A DNA stretch of 64,000 nucleotides. Source: Acanthochromis polyacanthus (lineage: Eukaryota > Chordata > Actinopteri > Pomacentridae). A program made the position numbers and the translations under genes. Within the stretch, counting starts at the first letter, position 1. Each line of letters starts with the position of its first letter. The stretch spans positions 43,428,755-43,492,754 of the forward strand of contig NC_067118.1 in NCBI RefSeq assembly GCF_021347895.1. The letters are read 5' to 3'. Of the stretch, positions 1 to 12,084 are shown one piece after another. The notes beneath the pieces were generated by a model, which had not been told where the DNA came from, ran no database searches, and saw only the letters and a program-made list of their open reading frames with translations.

Positions 1-851
1 ACATGCTCTTTCCTTATCTTTTAGGATCTCTTTACCTCTAAAAGGTTGAGTTTGAGCATCAGTTAAGGTGTTCCCTCCTTTGTCCTCCTCTTTAACACAG
101 TGATGAATTAAAAGCCATCTCCACTGACCTCAGGTTCACGTCATTGTTCTCCATCCATCCATGTGTTCAGTTTAACGGATCAAATGACTCCTTTAAAAGC
201 CTGCCAGTGGAAAGGCGTGTTGTCATCTTTTGTTTTTTTTAAAGAAAATCCCCAAAATGACACCATTTTTCACAGAAGAAACCATAAAGACAGAAAATAG
301 TTGGATTTTGAGTTTTCTGATGGTCTCTGTTGTTTGGTTGGGAAACTTAACCAATCTAAGGTTATAATAGTGACGTTTCATCAAAATATCTTCCTTCTAC
401 ATGTCTAATTTAGACACTTGTTTGCTTTAACCAGATTCTGTAAAAACTTAAAATTCTACTTTCCTTTTCACAACCAGGAAGCCATCAGTGACTCAGCCAT
501 GAGACAGAAATTCTGGGATGTTTGGCTGAACTGCAGGAAGTGTTTACAGGAAAGGGATCAAAAATGAAAGCAGTAAAGTACTTATAATCACCATTAAAAC
601 CACATGCTGATTTCAGCTTTTTACTAACCAAAGAAGCTCAACGTTCATTCTTTGTTTTTTATTTCCTACTTTTTTTTAGGATTTATTGCATCATAACTGC
701 AAAATAGACGTTTCTGAATTGTCTTCGCTTCTTGTTCTGTTTCCATAGATGAGTTTATATTGCAGTAAAAATGGAACAGCAGCAAAAAAAAACCAAAACA
801 CTCAAACATGAGATCCTCCAAAGTATGCAGTCAAAATGTTTTCTTATGTTT
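1..851. other. AT-rich stretch with no gene seen
   Basis: I see no open frame with recognisable protein character, no RNA gene and no clean repeat boundary here. A loose resemblance to 33300-33480 and 23790-23960 (phrases such as CTGTAAAAACT and GAACTGCAGGMAGTGTT) suggests an old dispersed repeat between about 300 and 560, but the boundaries cannot be set by eye. Confidence 0.5.
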
Positions 852-1485
852 CACTGTAAAAAAACAACAAAACAACTTATTTATTTGGTAAAATTCTTGT
901 GGATGGCAGAATGCCACCGTAAGATTACAGTAAAACATTTTCTTCATTTAAAAAAAGAAATGTATTGATAGTGTTGATTTTACGGTTAAAAAATGTTCTG
1001 ACTGTGGAAAAGCTTTAACCTCTTAAACTCATTAGTATCTCTAACATTAAATATCTGCATTTTTAGCATGACATGTGTAGAAATAGCAGTTATAGCTGTC
1101 ATAAATATTAAAGCTTTTATCCATCAATTTGACTGGCACAAACCATATTTTTACATAAAATAAATGGAAAAAATCACCATTTACTTGTCTGTATATACAA
1201 GTAAAATGGCCTAATATAAATATTATTATTATTATTGGTTCTGTTGTCAGTACAAACATTTAACTGTGAAAACTGATATTCTTTTTGGGAAATTACAGTA
1301 TTGAATCTTACACACATTACAACATTTTTCCATTAAACAAACTGTTTTCAAGAGATAAAAAGTTTAAAAACACATTTTCCTCCTAATGTTTTCCTCATGA
1401 ACTTATTTAAGGTTATTTATTATATAAACTGTATTAAACTGTTTTAGGCTTTACAGGTTTTTACTGTAAAACATTTTTTTCAGTG
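852..1485. mobile_element. Non-autonomous DNA transposon (MITE) with CACTG...CAGTG ends
   Basis: The stretch opens with CACTGTAAAAAAACAAC and closes with AACATTTTTTTCAGTG, which is the inverted counterpart of the opening apart from small differences. Inside, ACTGTAAAA or its complement recurs many times (for example near 928, 1290, 1425 and 1460), a look shared by very common fish MITEs built from ACTGTAAAA motifs. No transposase frame is present and no clear target-site duplication flanks it, so the superfamily is left open. CACTG ends occur in CACTA-like and Chapaev-like elements, but these few bases cannot decide between them. Confidence 0.55.
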
Positions 1486-2575
1486 TCTCGTGCAAATATT
1501 TCACTAAATGACAAGAAAACTGTAAAAACCACTGATGCAGCACGAATCTAGCATGAAAAGTTTTAAAATGAGAAACTTTTAGACGTGTGAGGATCAGATG
1601 AAGTCAGTCAGAGTTAAAAATACAAAAGCTGCTCATTTTGCACAAATACAGCCCAGAAATAATGTCTAACGATAATGTAAACACACACGTATACGAACAC
1701 GGTTTTGGAGATGCAGGGTTTCACGCTGCATGTCTCATTTAGTGCCACCACCCAGAAATCACCCAAACTTTCCTTCTTGTGACGCCCACGCTGCATCCAC
1801 AGATGCATGAAGACGTTCATTAGCTGTATGTTCCAGATCAAGGCCAAGCATCACCATGCTGTTTTTATAATCAGAAGGATCGGAAAAGAAAACAAAAAAT
1901 AAATAATAAAAAGAAAGCAATGAAAGTTTGATGCTAACAGCCTTTTGCTTTTTATTTGAACGAGCGAACAACCTCCTCCTCCCGTCTGTCCCCTCCGGCT
2001 ATATGGGAAAAAAGTCAATATTTCAAGAGAGCAGAGACTCTCATTAAATATTTCAAACAAAAGAAAACTGACAGAGCAGCCTGGCCTCTCTAACACACCT
2101 ATCCTCATCAGTTCCTATGGAGCTCAGCCTTTCCACCTCTCCTCCCTCCATAATTCACACACAGAAAAGAAATCGGCAACCAAAGCTCCGTCCTGCAGGT
2201 TCTTTACAGAGTTCTCCACTGGAACGTCATGGGTTCTGTCATAGGCTCCTAAATCTCTGTAATTCTGCTGACCTGGTGGTCGTTTCAAGCTGAGGGAAGG
2301 GTTAAGAGGAGGTTAATGTGTTTTTATGCTCTGGAAGGGTTGAGATGGGGGTTAATGGGTTTGAAGGTGTGGCAGTGGATCAGTGTAGATCCACCTTAAA
2401 GTCATCCTCCTCTTCCATTCATCAGCACACCCACCTTGAACCCACGAGACGTAGGAGGTTAAATAAAGGTCCACTTTGCTGTTCTGTACACACCGACCGT
2501 CTGTGAACCCTGATGCAACATCAGGAGTGTTTAGGCAACACAAAAGGAGCAACAACAGCCGGCATGCATCACATG
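1486..2575. other. No gene or clear repeat seen
   Basis: Short frames on both strands here show no conserved domain, and their composition follows the base composition. Nothing further can be supported. Confidence 0.5.
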
Positions 2576-3060
2576 ATACCTCCAGAAACTCCAAAAGAAG
2601 ACATTCAGCTCCAGTAGATGTATACATGAGGAATTCAAACATTTCAGTCACGGTGTCCTCAAGGTTTTGTAGCTAAATGTGCTAATATGTAGCTATAGCT
2701 CAATGAAAAGAGGTATGCTAAGTCAGGAAAACCATTCTGAGCCTATTGGTGCTGCTAACAGAAGAGCAGAGTGATTAGCATGAGCAGCTATAGCCATCAT
2801 AAGTCAGGTAATACCTCCAGAAACTCCAAAAGAACATGACATTCGGCTCCGGTAGACGTATAATGGGAACTACATATGAAGAATCCAAACATTTCAGTCC
2901 AGTTTTCCTCTTTCTAACATTTCTATGGTGGATCAGAACTCCTCTGAATGGAGGAACCTGCAGGCTTTGGGGCTAAATAGGCTAATATGTAACTATAACT
3001 CAATGAAAAGAGGTATGCTAAGTCATAAGAATAATAATATGAGCTTATTGGTGCTGCTGA
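2576..3060. repeat. Diverged tandem duplication (two copies)
   Basis: Two copies of one segment lie in tandem: 2576-2758 and 2811-3059. Both begin ATACCTCCAGAAACTCCAAA, share TTCAAACATTTCAGTC (first copy) versus TCCAAACATTTCAGTC (second), and end with AATGAAAAGAGGTATGCTAA followed by a GAGC-TATTGGTGCTGCT stretch. The offset grows from 235 bp at the start to 300 bp at the end, so the second copy carries about 65 bp that the first lacks (or the first lost it). No coding potential is seen. Confidence 0.85.
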
Positions 3061-3174
3061 TAACTGAAAAAGTCAAATAACCTTAAATGTTAATGTGCTA
3101 TCCTCTCAAAGCTACTGCAACAGCTATTTAATCTAGCTGGATTCTGTGTGCTTTTTACCATAATGACCTCTTTT

Positions 3175-3425
3175 AGATAAAACTGTTGATTTGTTGTTTT
3201 GGCTTAGGAGTTTACTTTCTTTGTGTTTAGATGCTTCACCAACTCTATTAGCCTTCATTTGGTTTTATTTTTGTTCTTTGATCTGGTAACACCCACCAGC
3301 CTTGTTTTTCTTTGTGATCAGTTTTGTGTTAATTTGCTGCTGAGTAATAAATTCCTTCACCTGAACCTTTTCCTGGTTATTTTGCTGCGTCCAGATGACC
3401 CTAGAGGTTGGATCGTAACAGACTG
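3175..3425 (+). repeat. Dispersed repeat, copy 1 (related copy at 14790-14976)
   Basis: GAGTTTA, then TTTCTTTGTGTTTAG, then CTCT(A/G)TTAGCCTTC, then CACCAG-CT-G-TTTTCT occur in the same order here and at about 14850-14940. The first copy continues into CCAGATGACCCTAGAGGTTGG and ends near a GTAACAGAC. No frame is open across it. It is probably the end of an unidentified retroelement or DNA element, but the family is not recognised. Confidence 0.55.
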
Positions 3426-5869
3426 GAAGGAATTTTCTTAAAGTTTTGCACAAAACTTCGCCTGGATTTGAACAGAAACTGAAAGTTGGTCAAAGATTAA
3501 CGGTCATTGTGACTTCACAGAACATGGTTTTGCCCAAAGCTCCAAAATCCATAAAATAATGAAGACCACGATAGACGTCCTACATCACGTCTGGACGGAC
3601 ATGAATCTAATGTTAACTAGCTGATGGAGGTACACAACCATAAGGGAGGATTCTACTTTCTGTTTTACATGAAGAGAAGTCATCAAAAAATCACTGAAGT
3701 TTCACCAACAGCCTTCAGTTCCACTAGTTTAGCTGTGCAGTCCATCAACACTACTGGAAACACAACAGAAGGTTGCTAAAAACGATAGAAATCAGTGTTT
3801 AAAGTGTCCCTTACATCCTTACAGTGCAGCATGGTCACCAGCAGCTGGTAGAACGTTTGTAATATCTTGTGTTGATTACTGCTAATGATGTCTGACAAGC
3901 TAATGGAGCACGTTTGATGACTGAAGATGTTTCTCCTCTAATCCAGGAGGCTTCTTCAGCTCTAGCTGACTGGGGGAGGGTTAAACTCTGTGTGGTCGTT
4001 AGAACCCTGAGAGTCCTGGAGGTCACATGTGAGTCGCTGACCCAGAAAGCCATCATGTGAGTAGTTAGAGTCTAGTTAGTGAAAGTGTGAATGGATGTTA
4101 AGCTGGGACCAGATCCCAGGAGGCATTATAAGAGGCTGGTGAGTTGTGTCATCGGCCACTTCCTCCCATCACTGGTTTCTGTTAGTTTTGGTTTTCTCAG
4201 GCCCAAATCTATACTTTGTTGTCCTCAAGAAGTCCTTGAGACTCTTCACCAACAACTTCTTTCTACTGCCAAACACCCTTTTTACCACTTTCTAGCTTGT
4301 ATTCTTGGACCTTGACCCAAACTGACTAGAGTAGCTTCACTTTCATTTATCAGATTTCATGTCTTGGAACAAAATGTTCCCAATGGTCATTAACGGCATT
4401 AAAAAGAAACCTTCCTCCTACAGATCGCCAAAAAAGAGAAATTTCTAGACCTGTAGAAGTACGCCTCTAACTGCAAACAAGGTTTACTCTTTTATTAGTC
4501 ATCTCATATTAATAAAACTTCTGGTAAAAGTTATACTTGTGGGACATCTTGCTGGAACACTCATTTCCACATGTCGTTTTCTTCACAATGCTCAAGCAAC
4601 TTTAAAGCCACAACCTGCCAAGCAGGTGGACGCCATCTTTGAGTCCAGTGTTCTGAAAAGAAGCCTTTACAGAATCAAAGAGACAAACAAGAGAAAAAGT
4701 TCCTTATTTCATCACCTGTCAGCTGGACATCTCCAATAAAACCCTTCTAGACACGTTGGAGGGCAGCTGCAGCTTCTCATCACACAGCAACGATCTCGTA
4801 ACTCTTTCCTGAACCCACACCGCCGAGGTAAATGAAGGGTTAATGTCAGGGTTACTGTTAGGATGAGTCGGGTTCCAAAAGACATGGATTACAGGACTGA
4901 AAGGATGAAATGACAGACAGAACGCACACCTGAGAGCATGAAAACAGCCAGAAAACCTGGAGGATCATCTGAGTGACAGCGAGGAGGAACAGGAAAGACC
5001 CAAAGAGAATGAAGGAGAAAGAGGCTGAGAAAGGATGGAAGGATAAGCTTCTGTATTAGTGGTGGGATTTCTGAGGGAAAAAAACCTGCAGAAAAAGGCC
5101 AAAGTAAATGAGATTAGAGAAGTGACAGTGTGTGGAGGGAAGAAGCTCACAAGAAGAGCAGGTGTGAAAAGATCCGACCAGCACTAATTTACAGCGTTTT
5201 AAAATTCATAATGTCCAGGAACAAGCCTCTGAACAATGAACAGAAACACTATTAGCCTATTTTACTCAGGCTGAAAACTTTCCCAGGTTTTCTGCAAAAC
5301 AATAATAATTCCCACTAAATCCCCACTTCCACTGGTGAACCGGCAGGAACTAAAACATCCAAAACACACATGAAACTCTTTTCCATTCCTGATCTCGGAA
5401 CAGATGAATCACTCGCTGATCAGATCCAATTAAAGACAACAAACCCACTAAACACTCACATTTCACACTCCCTCTGAGGAGAAGAAACACACAAACACAC
5501 ACTCCGTCCTGCAGCAGCGTTGTGTTGCTGCGTGGAAATCACCAACAGATATGAAACCACAAACACAGCCGTCAGTCCTGCATTCAGGAATATCCAAGAA
5601 AACTACTTTAAAGAGTCTCTAAAGTCTCAAAATAAAGATAAAAGATGAAAACACTCAACTCCTTTCACCAGTACTGAATTAAAATCTGCATTAAATATCC
5701 TCATTAGTGGTTTAAAAGGTGCCAGAGCTTCAGTTACAATGAATGAATTAGAGTCTGACCTTCATCAGCAGCTCTTCCTCCTGATGTCTCTCAGCTCCTC
5801 TGACTCACTTTCTCCTCGGCAGGTGCCATCGTTGGTCAGATAGTCCACTGGAGGAGCTGCTTTCCTCTC
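3426..5869. other. No gene seen over 2.4 kb
   Basis: Ordinary AT-rich single-copy-looking DNA. Open frames reach only about 75 codons and none resembles a known domain. No RNA gene or tandem repeat was noticed. Confidence 0.5.
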
Positions 5870-6330
5870 ATTTCCTCTCCTTCTTTCCTTTCTGACTGGA
5901 CTCCCTCTCTGCTGAGGTTCGTATCACCACGAGAAAAGCAGCGTGTGCATGTGAGCGCTCACAACTCCAAAGGTCCTGGACATTCCTGAGTCCTGCGCTA
6001 AAGAGCGAGCGAGGCTGAGCTCTACCTCTCTCTCTCCCTGCACTCCTTTTTCCTTTTTTTTCTTCAGGGGGTGGGACGGCGGATAGAAGCTCCTTTCAGC
6101 TCTCCTCTCTCTAACCAGCTTTCTCGTCCTCTGCCCTTTCTCCCTTTGTCTCTTTCTTTCTTGTCCAACTTTTCCGCTCTGTCTCTCGGCTTGTCCTCTG
6201 TGACAGACACTCTTTCTCTGCTCGGCAAGGCGTGAAAGCAAAAAGCTGCTTCTCTGCCCGTCACTCCCTCCTTTCTGTTCAATGCCACTCCCTCCAACAC
6301 AGTCCAGAGGTGAAGTCTTTCCTCCTGCTG
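5870..6330. other. Pyrimidine-rich tract
   Basis: The + strand is strongly C/T biased: long runs of CTCTCT, TTTCCTTT and CCCTCC, with T8 and T5 runs near 6050-6062. The minus strand therefore reads as purine-rich, and the 78- and 105-codon frames there are rich in Arg, Glu and Lys only because of this bias. A TTTTTTTTCTTCAG sits before GGGGGTGGG near 6067 and resembles a splice acceptor, but no exon with protein character follows, so no exon is called. Confidence 0.5.
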
Positions 6331-6379
6331 TTGTGACTCAGATCAGACTGTCCTCAGAGCTTCAGGTCTGCTGCTGTTC

Positions 6380-6387
6380 CTCTAAAC
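6380..6387. other. Left target-site duplication of hAT-like element
   Basis: CTCTAAAC here matches CTCTAAGT at 7499-7506 at 6 of 8 positions. An 8-bp duplication is the hallmark of hAT insertion; the two differences fit an aged insertion. Confidence 0.55.
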
Positions 6388-6667
6388 CAGAGGAGTCAAA
6401 CTCATCCTAGTTCAGGTTCCACATTAAACCAGTAAAACCAGTAGAACCACAGCATAATGACCTCTAAATAACCACAACTCCTCATGGTTCCTTTGTTTTA
6501 CTGCAGAAATGCTCACATTTAAGGAATTATCTTTTTACTAAACATCATGAACAACCTGACATTTCAGTTTATCATTTCCACATTACAACTTCCAGATCAC
6601 AGAGTGTCTACAAAGGAACACAACATTTAGTCACCTGGAGCTGAACCACAGAGGATTTACTTTATGA

Positions 6668-7110
6668 CAAAAAAAAAAAAAAAAAACAGACAAAAAGTTA
6701 CAAAGTGACAACAACATGGACAAACACAAAATTAGGCAAAAAAAATGACAAAAGCCAGAAACAAAATGACAAAAAATACACTAACGAGACAAGAGACAAA
6801 ACATTACAGAAAATAATGAATAAAACAAACACAAAATGACAAACATGAGACAAAAACAAAACAGAAAAAGAAAAAACTACATAAACACGGCAAAATATGA
6901 GGAAAAATGAGACACTAAATGACAAAAATAAGAAAGAAAAGACAAACAGGAAATAAAACAACAAATAGACAAAAAAGCTACAAAGGAACAAAAAAGACAA
7001 AATGAGACAAAAATGACAAAAACAATGAATAAAACAAACACAAAATGACAAAAATAAGACAAAAAAACACAGATGAGACAAAGGAAGCACAAAATGACAA
7101 AAACATTAAA
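6668..7110. repeat. A-rich cryptic simple repeat (ACAAAATGA-type)
   Basis: Variations on GACAAAAA, ACACAAAATGACA and ATGAGACAAA recur throughout, starting with an A18 run near 6669. The 78- and 130-codon minus-strand frames rich in Phe, Leu and Ser are translations of this low-complexity DNA, not genes. The related element at 12085 has only about 65 bp of the same material (12421-12485), so this part expanded in copy 1. Confidence 0.8.
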
Positions 7111-7147
7111 CAAAATTCTCTGTAATTTTTACTTTGAGGGCCGGATT

Positions 7148-7488
7148 GGACCCTCTGGAGGACCGCTGTTGGCCCACGGGCCTCATGTTGGACCCTCTGG
7201 AGGACCGCTGTTGGCCCACGGGCCTCATGTTGGACCCTCTGTAGGACCGCTGTTGGCCCACGGGCCTCATGTTGGACCCTCTGGAGGACCGCTGTTGGCC
7301 CACGGGCCTCATGTTGGACCCTCTGTAGGACCGCTGTTGGCCCACGGGCCTCATGTTGGACCCTCTGGAGGACCGGACCGCTTTTGGTCCACGGGCCTCA
7401 TGTTGGACCCTCTGTAGGACCGCTGTTGGCCCACGGGCCTCATGTTGGACCCTCTGTAGGACCGCTGTTGGCCCACGGGCCTCATGTT
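7148..7488. repeat. 42-bp minisatellite, 8 units, in hAT-like element copy 1
   Basis: Eight head-to-tail units start at 7148, 7190, 7232, 7274, 7316, 7358, 7405 and 7447. Seven are exactly 42 bp; the sixth is 47 bp through a 5-bp insertion. Each contains GGACCCTCTG(G/T)(A)GGACC, a palindromic GGCCCACGGGCC core (GGTCCACGGGCC in unit six) and CTCATGTT. Because 42 is a multiple of three, both strands stay open: a 114-codon frame on + and a 173-codon frame on - simply translate the repeat. Units alternate G/T at one position, with a partial period-two order. Confidence 0.95.
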
Positions 7489-7506
7489 GGACACGCCACT
7501 CTAAGT

Positions 7507-9436
7507 GATCCTGAAGGTTTTTTGTTTGTTTGGTTCCTCTGGGCTTGATCAGGATCAGGGCAGCGTGGATGAGGGTGCACTCACAGCTCGGGTATAATTT
7601 CAGTGTGAAGTTCAGACATTCTTTCAAATGTCAGCGCTTCCATGGATCCATTGTTCTTTCTGGGTTTGTTGTTCTATGAACAGACTGAGTTCAAGGATTG
7701 GATCCTAATAATAAAACCCTTAATGCAGAAATATCTGGCTTTTACCAACCATTCTGCAGCGTAGTTTCTTGTCTAAATGAATCTGCATCCCAATAGTAAG
7801 AGGCAATCTGAGACATTTAACACAGAGTCCAGTCCAGAACATTCTCCTTTATTCTACACATATGAAGTACAGTCCAACGTATATTAGTGACGACTGAATA
7901 ACTCTGCAATGCTTCAACAGGAAAATATCTGTTCTGTATCCATGCAGTAAAACCCACTGCTGCACAAATACATCACCTTCATTATTTAATTATTATTTTA
8001 GTTCTATTTTTTGCTCATTTTTGTCAATATTTGGGTATGTATTTTTTGTATTTTTATTATAATATTTTTTAGCCTTTATTTCATTCTTTATTTTTTGGGT
8101 CCTACAGGTCAACGTTCTGCTGGTGGTCATGGACCTGCTAGTAAAGATCTATGGGATGCTGTCTGAAGCGTAGTGAGGAGATGAGGTGTATCGATGCTCC
8201 ACCAGCTCCAGAAGACGCTGAAAACCTGCTTTCTCCACACGCATATTAGAAAACGTGTTGTAGATCAGCTGCAGTACCGGGTTCTTCCACCAGGAGAAAC
8301 CCTCAGTTTTAGCAAAGGACCACCATGACAAAGACTTTTAATCACTTCTGGCTCATGTGCTTTAAACTAGTCATATGTTATGAAGCATCTCTGCAGCCGT
8401 ACGCTGTGTTAGCGACTCATACAGGAGAAATGTCCGCTGACTCTGTGGTATCACTTCAAGCATTATTGATTCATTATTGATTTAGAAAACTCGCCCCAAT
8501 CTGCATCTCTAGCGTCCTGCCACACATGATGCTCTCTCTTATGGAAACCTCTGTAACGTAAAAGGCTCAGGTTCATGTCGATAAGACCAGTTAATAAATC
8601 CTTAATATGAACACAATCCACTCCAGTAAAGTGATAAAGAGTTAAAACAACCACATTAGTTATGACCTCATTAATAACTTGTGTTCTTCTGCCAGTTTCT
8701 GATGATGTTCTGAAGCACCAACAGCCAACACCACATCCTTAATGCTGGATTAGTGGAATCTGCTCTGTGACTTCTTCAGTGAGCTTTGGTGGACATTCAA
8801 CAGCTAAATGTTTTCCTTCCACATCTTCTGTTATTGTCCTGCTTCCATATCTCCACCAAGAACACTTCCATTCCCTTTTCCACATCACCATTCCTCACCA
8901 GTGATTGTTCTGCTTAGACCCACTCATTCTGCTGAGGCTCTTCTTTAAAGATCTCTGATAACCTTTGGAGGCCTCTGGGGGATTCTCTCAGCTTCTACCT
9001 TCACTGGTCCATACTGACTGAAGACACAATAAAGGAGGTCTAATCCAGAAGTCCTCTTCTATTGTCAGCCTCAGTGAATGTTCTTAAGCAGTTCCACACT
9101 TTCTGCAATATCTGCAGAATCCAATGAGGTAAATCCCAGAACAAGACTGGTGAGTAAATTAGACTGAAGACGTGTCCAGATATCCAGACCTGCTACCTGA
9201 GGAATGGTCTGACTGCTCCTCATTGAACAAACCCACTGCTTTGTATTTCTGTACTCCATTCTGAAACATCTGTGTTGGTCTGAGGTGGTGATCCTGCTGC
9301 CACTGAAAAATAATCTCCATGGGTTTGATTTTACAGTTTTTACATGCAGGGAGTAAAAATGGGAAATAAATGGAACGAACCAAGCAGTCCTCCCTTACTG
9401 CAAATATGCACTACTGTTCCCTTAGAAATGTCCTTA
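7507..9436. other. No gene seen over 1.9 kb
   Basis: Frames up to 74 codons on the minus strand show no known domain. Segment 7980-8100 is very AT-rich. No RNA gene was noticed. Confidence 0.5.
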
Positions 9437-9516
9437 TTCAATCAATCAATCAAACTTTATTTATATAGCACTTTTCATACAAACAGAGTTGCAACACAAA
9501 GTGCTTCACAGATTAA
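9437..9516 (-). mobile_element. SINE/LINE 3' tail with (TTGA)n end
   Basis: Four TCAA repeats followed by ACTTTATTTATATAGCACTT and, further on, CACAAAGTGCTTCACAGAT. Read on the minus strand this is the AAGTGCTATATAAATAAAGT ... TTGATTGATTGA end shared by many teleost SINEs and the LINEs that mobilise them. Only the tail is present, as expected for a 5'-truncated insertion. A C-rich CCCACTCCACCCACTCCACCC patch at about 9523-9543 flanks it. Confidence 0.75.
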
Positions 9517-9637
9517 AAACAATCCCACTCCACCCACTCCACCCGCTAACCCGTCTTCCCCAAACCCAAAGATATTTACCTCATTAACTGATATCTTCTG
9601 CTCTTCTTTTAGCAATTTGTGTTATGACTATTGTAGC

Positions 9638-9748
9638 TGCAAACAGCTGATTTTTAATGGAATATCTCCATAGGGGTACAGAGGAACATTTCCAGCAACC
9701 ATCACTCCTGTGTTCTAATGCTACATTGTGTTAGCTAATGGTGCTGAA
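9638..9748. repeat. Dispersed repeat copy; empty site matching 56523-57231
   Basis: From CAAACAGCTGATTTTTAATG through CACTCCTGTGTTCTAATGCTACATTGTG to GCTAATGGTGCTG this matches 56523-56604 followed by 57204-57231 almost base for base. The copy at 56.5 kb has a 592-bp insertion exactly at GTTCTAA; this copy does not. The family itself is not recognised. Confidence 0.85.
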
Positions 9749-10408
9749 AGGCTCATTGATGGTTAGAAAACCCTTGCAGTTATGTTAGCACATGGGTAAA
9801 AGTGGGAGTTTTACTGGAGAACATGGAGTAATCTTGTTGTTATTCCAGTTGCAGAAGGCAGGAAGAATCCTGCATGAATTCTAACATCATGTAGATCCTC
9901 CTACATTCAACGGGAGTCAGACTAATGAATGAAAACACTTAGTAAGCAAGTTCAAGTGAAAAAAGTTTGTTTTGCACTTTTTAAAAATAACTTGAATGTA
10001 TTACGCAGTGAAGTAACACGTTCAGGATTAAACTGAGAACAGGTTGAAAATTAGTGCAATGGTTACTGGAGAAAGAAAATACTGATAAATACAGAAGAGA
10101 GAAGGAATAAGAAGCTCCATAATCCATCTTTAGTGGGTCCTTCTGGTAATGAGATGCTGTCTGAGTCTACACTTTATCTGCACACCAGTTATTGATTTAC
10201 TTCTACTACACCCACAGTCCAGACCAAACAGTGTTTATATCCAATCTACCAGAGGAAAACCTGAAAAGACAGAAAGAACCGGAGTAGAAAACCTGCTTCT
10301 GGTGGGACGAAACATGGACTTTTATGATTTTATAATCAGACCTCAGGCACACTATCAGCGACGTTATCATGTAGAAACCAATAATATGGACTCTCACACC
10401 TGGACATG
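9749..10408. other. No gene seen
   Basis: Ordinary DNA leading into the CA tract. The 190-codon + frame that starts at 10149 is mostly a translation of the CA/CAGA repeat, and its first 80 codons carry no domain I recognise. Confidence 0.5.
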
Positions 10409-10718
10409 CACACACACACAGACACACACACACAGACACACACACACACAGACACACACACACACAGACACAGACACACACACACAGACACAGACACACA
10501 CACACAGACACACACACACAGACACACAGACACACACACACAGACACACACACACACAGACACACACACACACACACACAGACACACACACACAGACACA
10601 CACAGACACAGACACACAGACACAGACACAGACACAGACACACAGACACACAGACACACACAGACACACACACACAGACACACACAGACACACACACACA
10701 GACACACACACACAGACA
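10409..10718. repeat. Compound (CA)n/(CAGA)n microsatellite, about 310 bp
   Basis: CA dinucleotides interrupted at irregular 6- to 14-bp spacing by CAGA. The interruptions mark about 35 positions at which CACA became CAGA, many of them in repeated patterns such as CAGACACACACA. Long frames on both strands (His/Thr on +, Cys/Val on -) are repeat translations. The order of interruptions should make this a good marker for allele history. Confidence 0.95.
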
Positions 10719-10841
10719 TGACACACCTGCTGAAGGTACCTTCATCAAACACACAGAGTGGCGTCTGTCTGGCGTCTCGCTGGCACCAATCAGACGACCT
10801 TCTCTAGAGGCTGCCCAGTAGCCAATCACACAGCAGCTCTC

Positions 10842-11554
<713 letters not shown>

Positions 11555-11720
11555 TTCAGTTCAATTCAGTTTTATTTAAATAGCACCAATTACAGTCAGA
11601 TTGTCTCACGACTCTTTACAGAACCCACATGAACCCCCAGAGCAGCTCTAAGGAGACAGTGGCAGAAAAGCACCCTTTAACAGGGAAAAATCTCCACGTA
11701 CATGAGAACTACTGCAGCAC
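11555..11720 (-). mobile_element. Teleost short interspersed repeat, tail orientation minus
   Basis: TTCAGTTCAATTCAGTTTTATTTAAATAGCACCAATTACA, then GATTGTCTCACGACTCTTTACAGAACCCA, then AGAGCAGCTCTAAGGAGACAGTGGC and CCCTTTAACAGGGA. This order is that of a very common fish repeat (TTCAATTCAATTTTATTTATATAGCGCC ... tail). No frame is present and the family name is not certain. Confidence 0.65.
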
Positions 11721-12084
11721 ACAGAGGATCAAACAGAAACCAGTCACTGCACAGAGAACATGTAGGGGACAGCAGAAATGAGGAAAGTGGCAGTCAGCTG
11801 CATCATATCTGCTAAAATAATGAGTTTTAGTACATTAATGTAACTGTTACACAAAGAATTTTACTTTTCCTTTAAAAAACCACAACCTTGTTTGTTTCCT
11901 GCCATAACCGAGCAGAAAAAACACAAAACACGACGTACAGATCCAGCAGACAGACTGACGGCCAGCATGGGACGAAAACTGTTTGTTAATGGTTCAGTTT
12001 GTGTCTAGAAATGATTTTAAGATCCACAGTTATTGATGTAAATCACATACCTATGCAAGAACTGTAAATATATTCCACATGTAG

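Larger units (their letters stand above)
6388..7498. mobile_element. hAT-like non-autonomous element, copy 1, with internal minisatellite
   Basis: The 5' end CAGAGGAGTCAAACTCAT and the complement of the 3' end (TGGCGTGTCCAACATGAG) are imperfect terminal inverted repeats of the CAGGGGTGTCAAACTCAT type, common in fish hAT elements. Eight-base near-identical flanks (6380-6387 and 7499-7506) support hAT. In order it holds a head (6388-6660) shared with the copy at 12085, an A-rich segment of CAAAATGA-type motifs (6668-7110), a GAGGGCCGG block (7136-7144), and a 42-bp tandem array that reaches the 3' end. No transposase is present, so mobility would have depended on an autonomous relative. Confidence 0.75.

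Noticed and set aside
6040..6080. Splice acceptor (polypyrimidine tract then CAG) as evidence for an exon
   Set aside because: The whole region is pyrimidine-rich, so such a match is expected by chance, and no coding exon follows.
5924..6300. 105- and 78-codon Arg/Glu/Lys-rich minus frames that look like a basic nuclear protein
   Set aside because: They are composition artefacts of the pyrimidine-rich + strand; two frames overlap and no domain is recognisable.
6698..7113. 130-codon Phe/Leu-rich minus frame resembling a membrane protein
   Set aside because: It is the complement of an A-rich simple repeat inside the hAT-like element. Hydrophobic runs arise from TTT and CTT codons.
7073..7627. 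173-codon minus frame and 114-codon plus frame of repeated 14-residue units
   Set aside because: The frames exist because the 42-bp DNA repeat is divisible by three, and both strands are open at once. The sequence lies inside a transposon.
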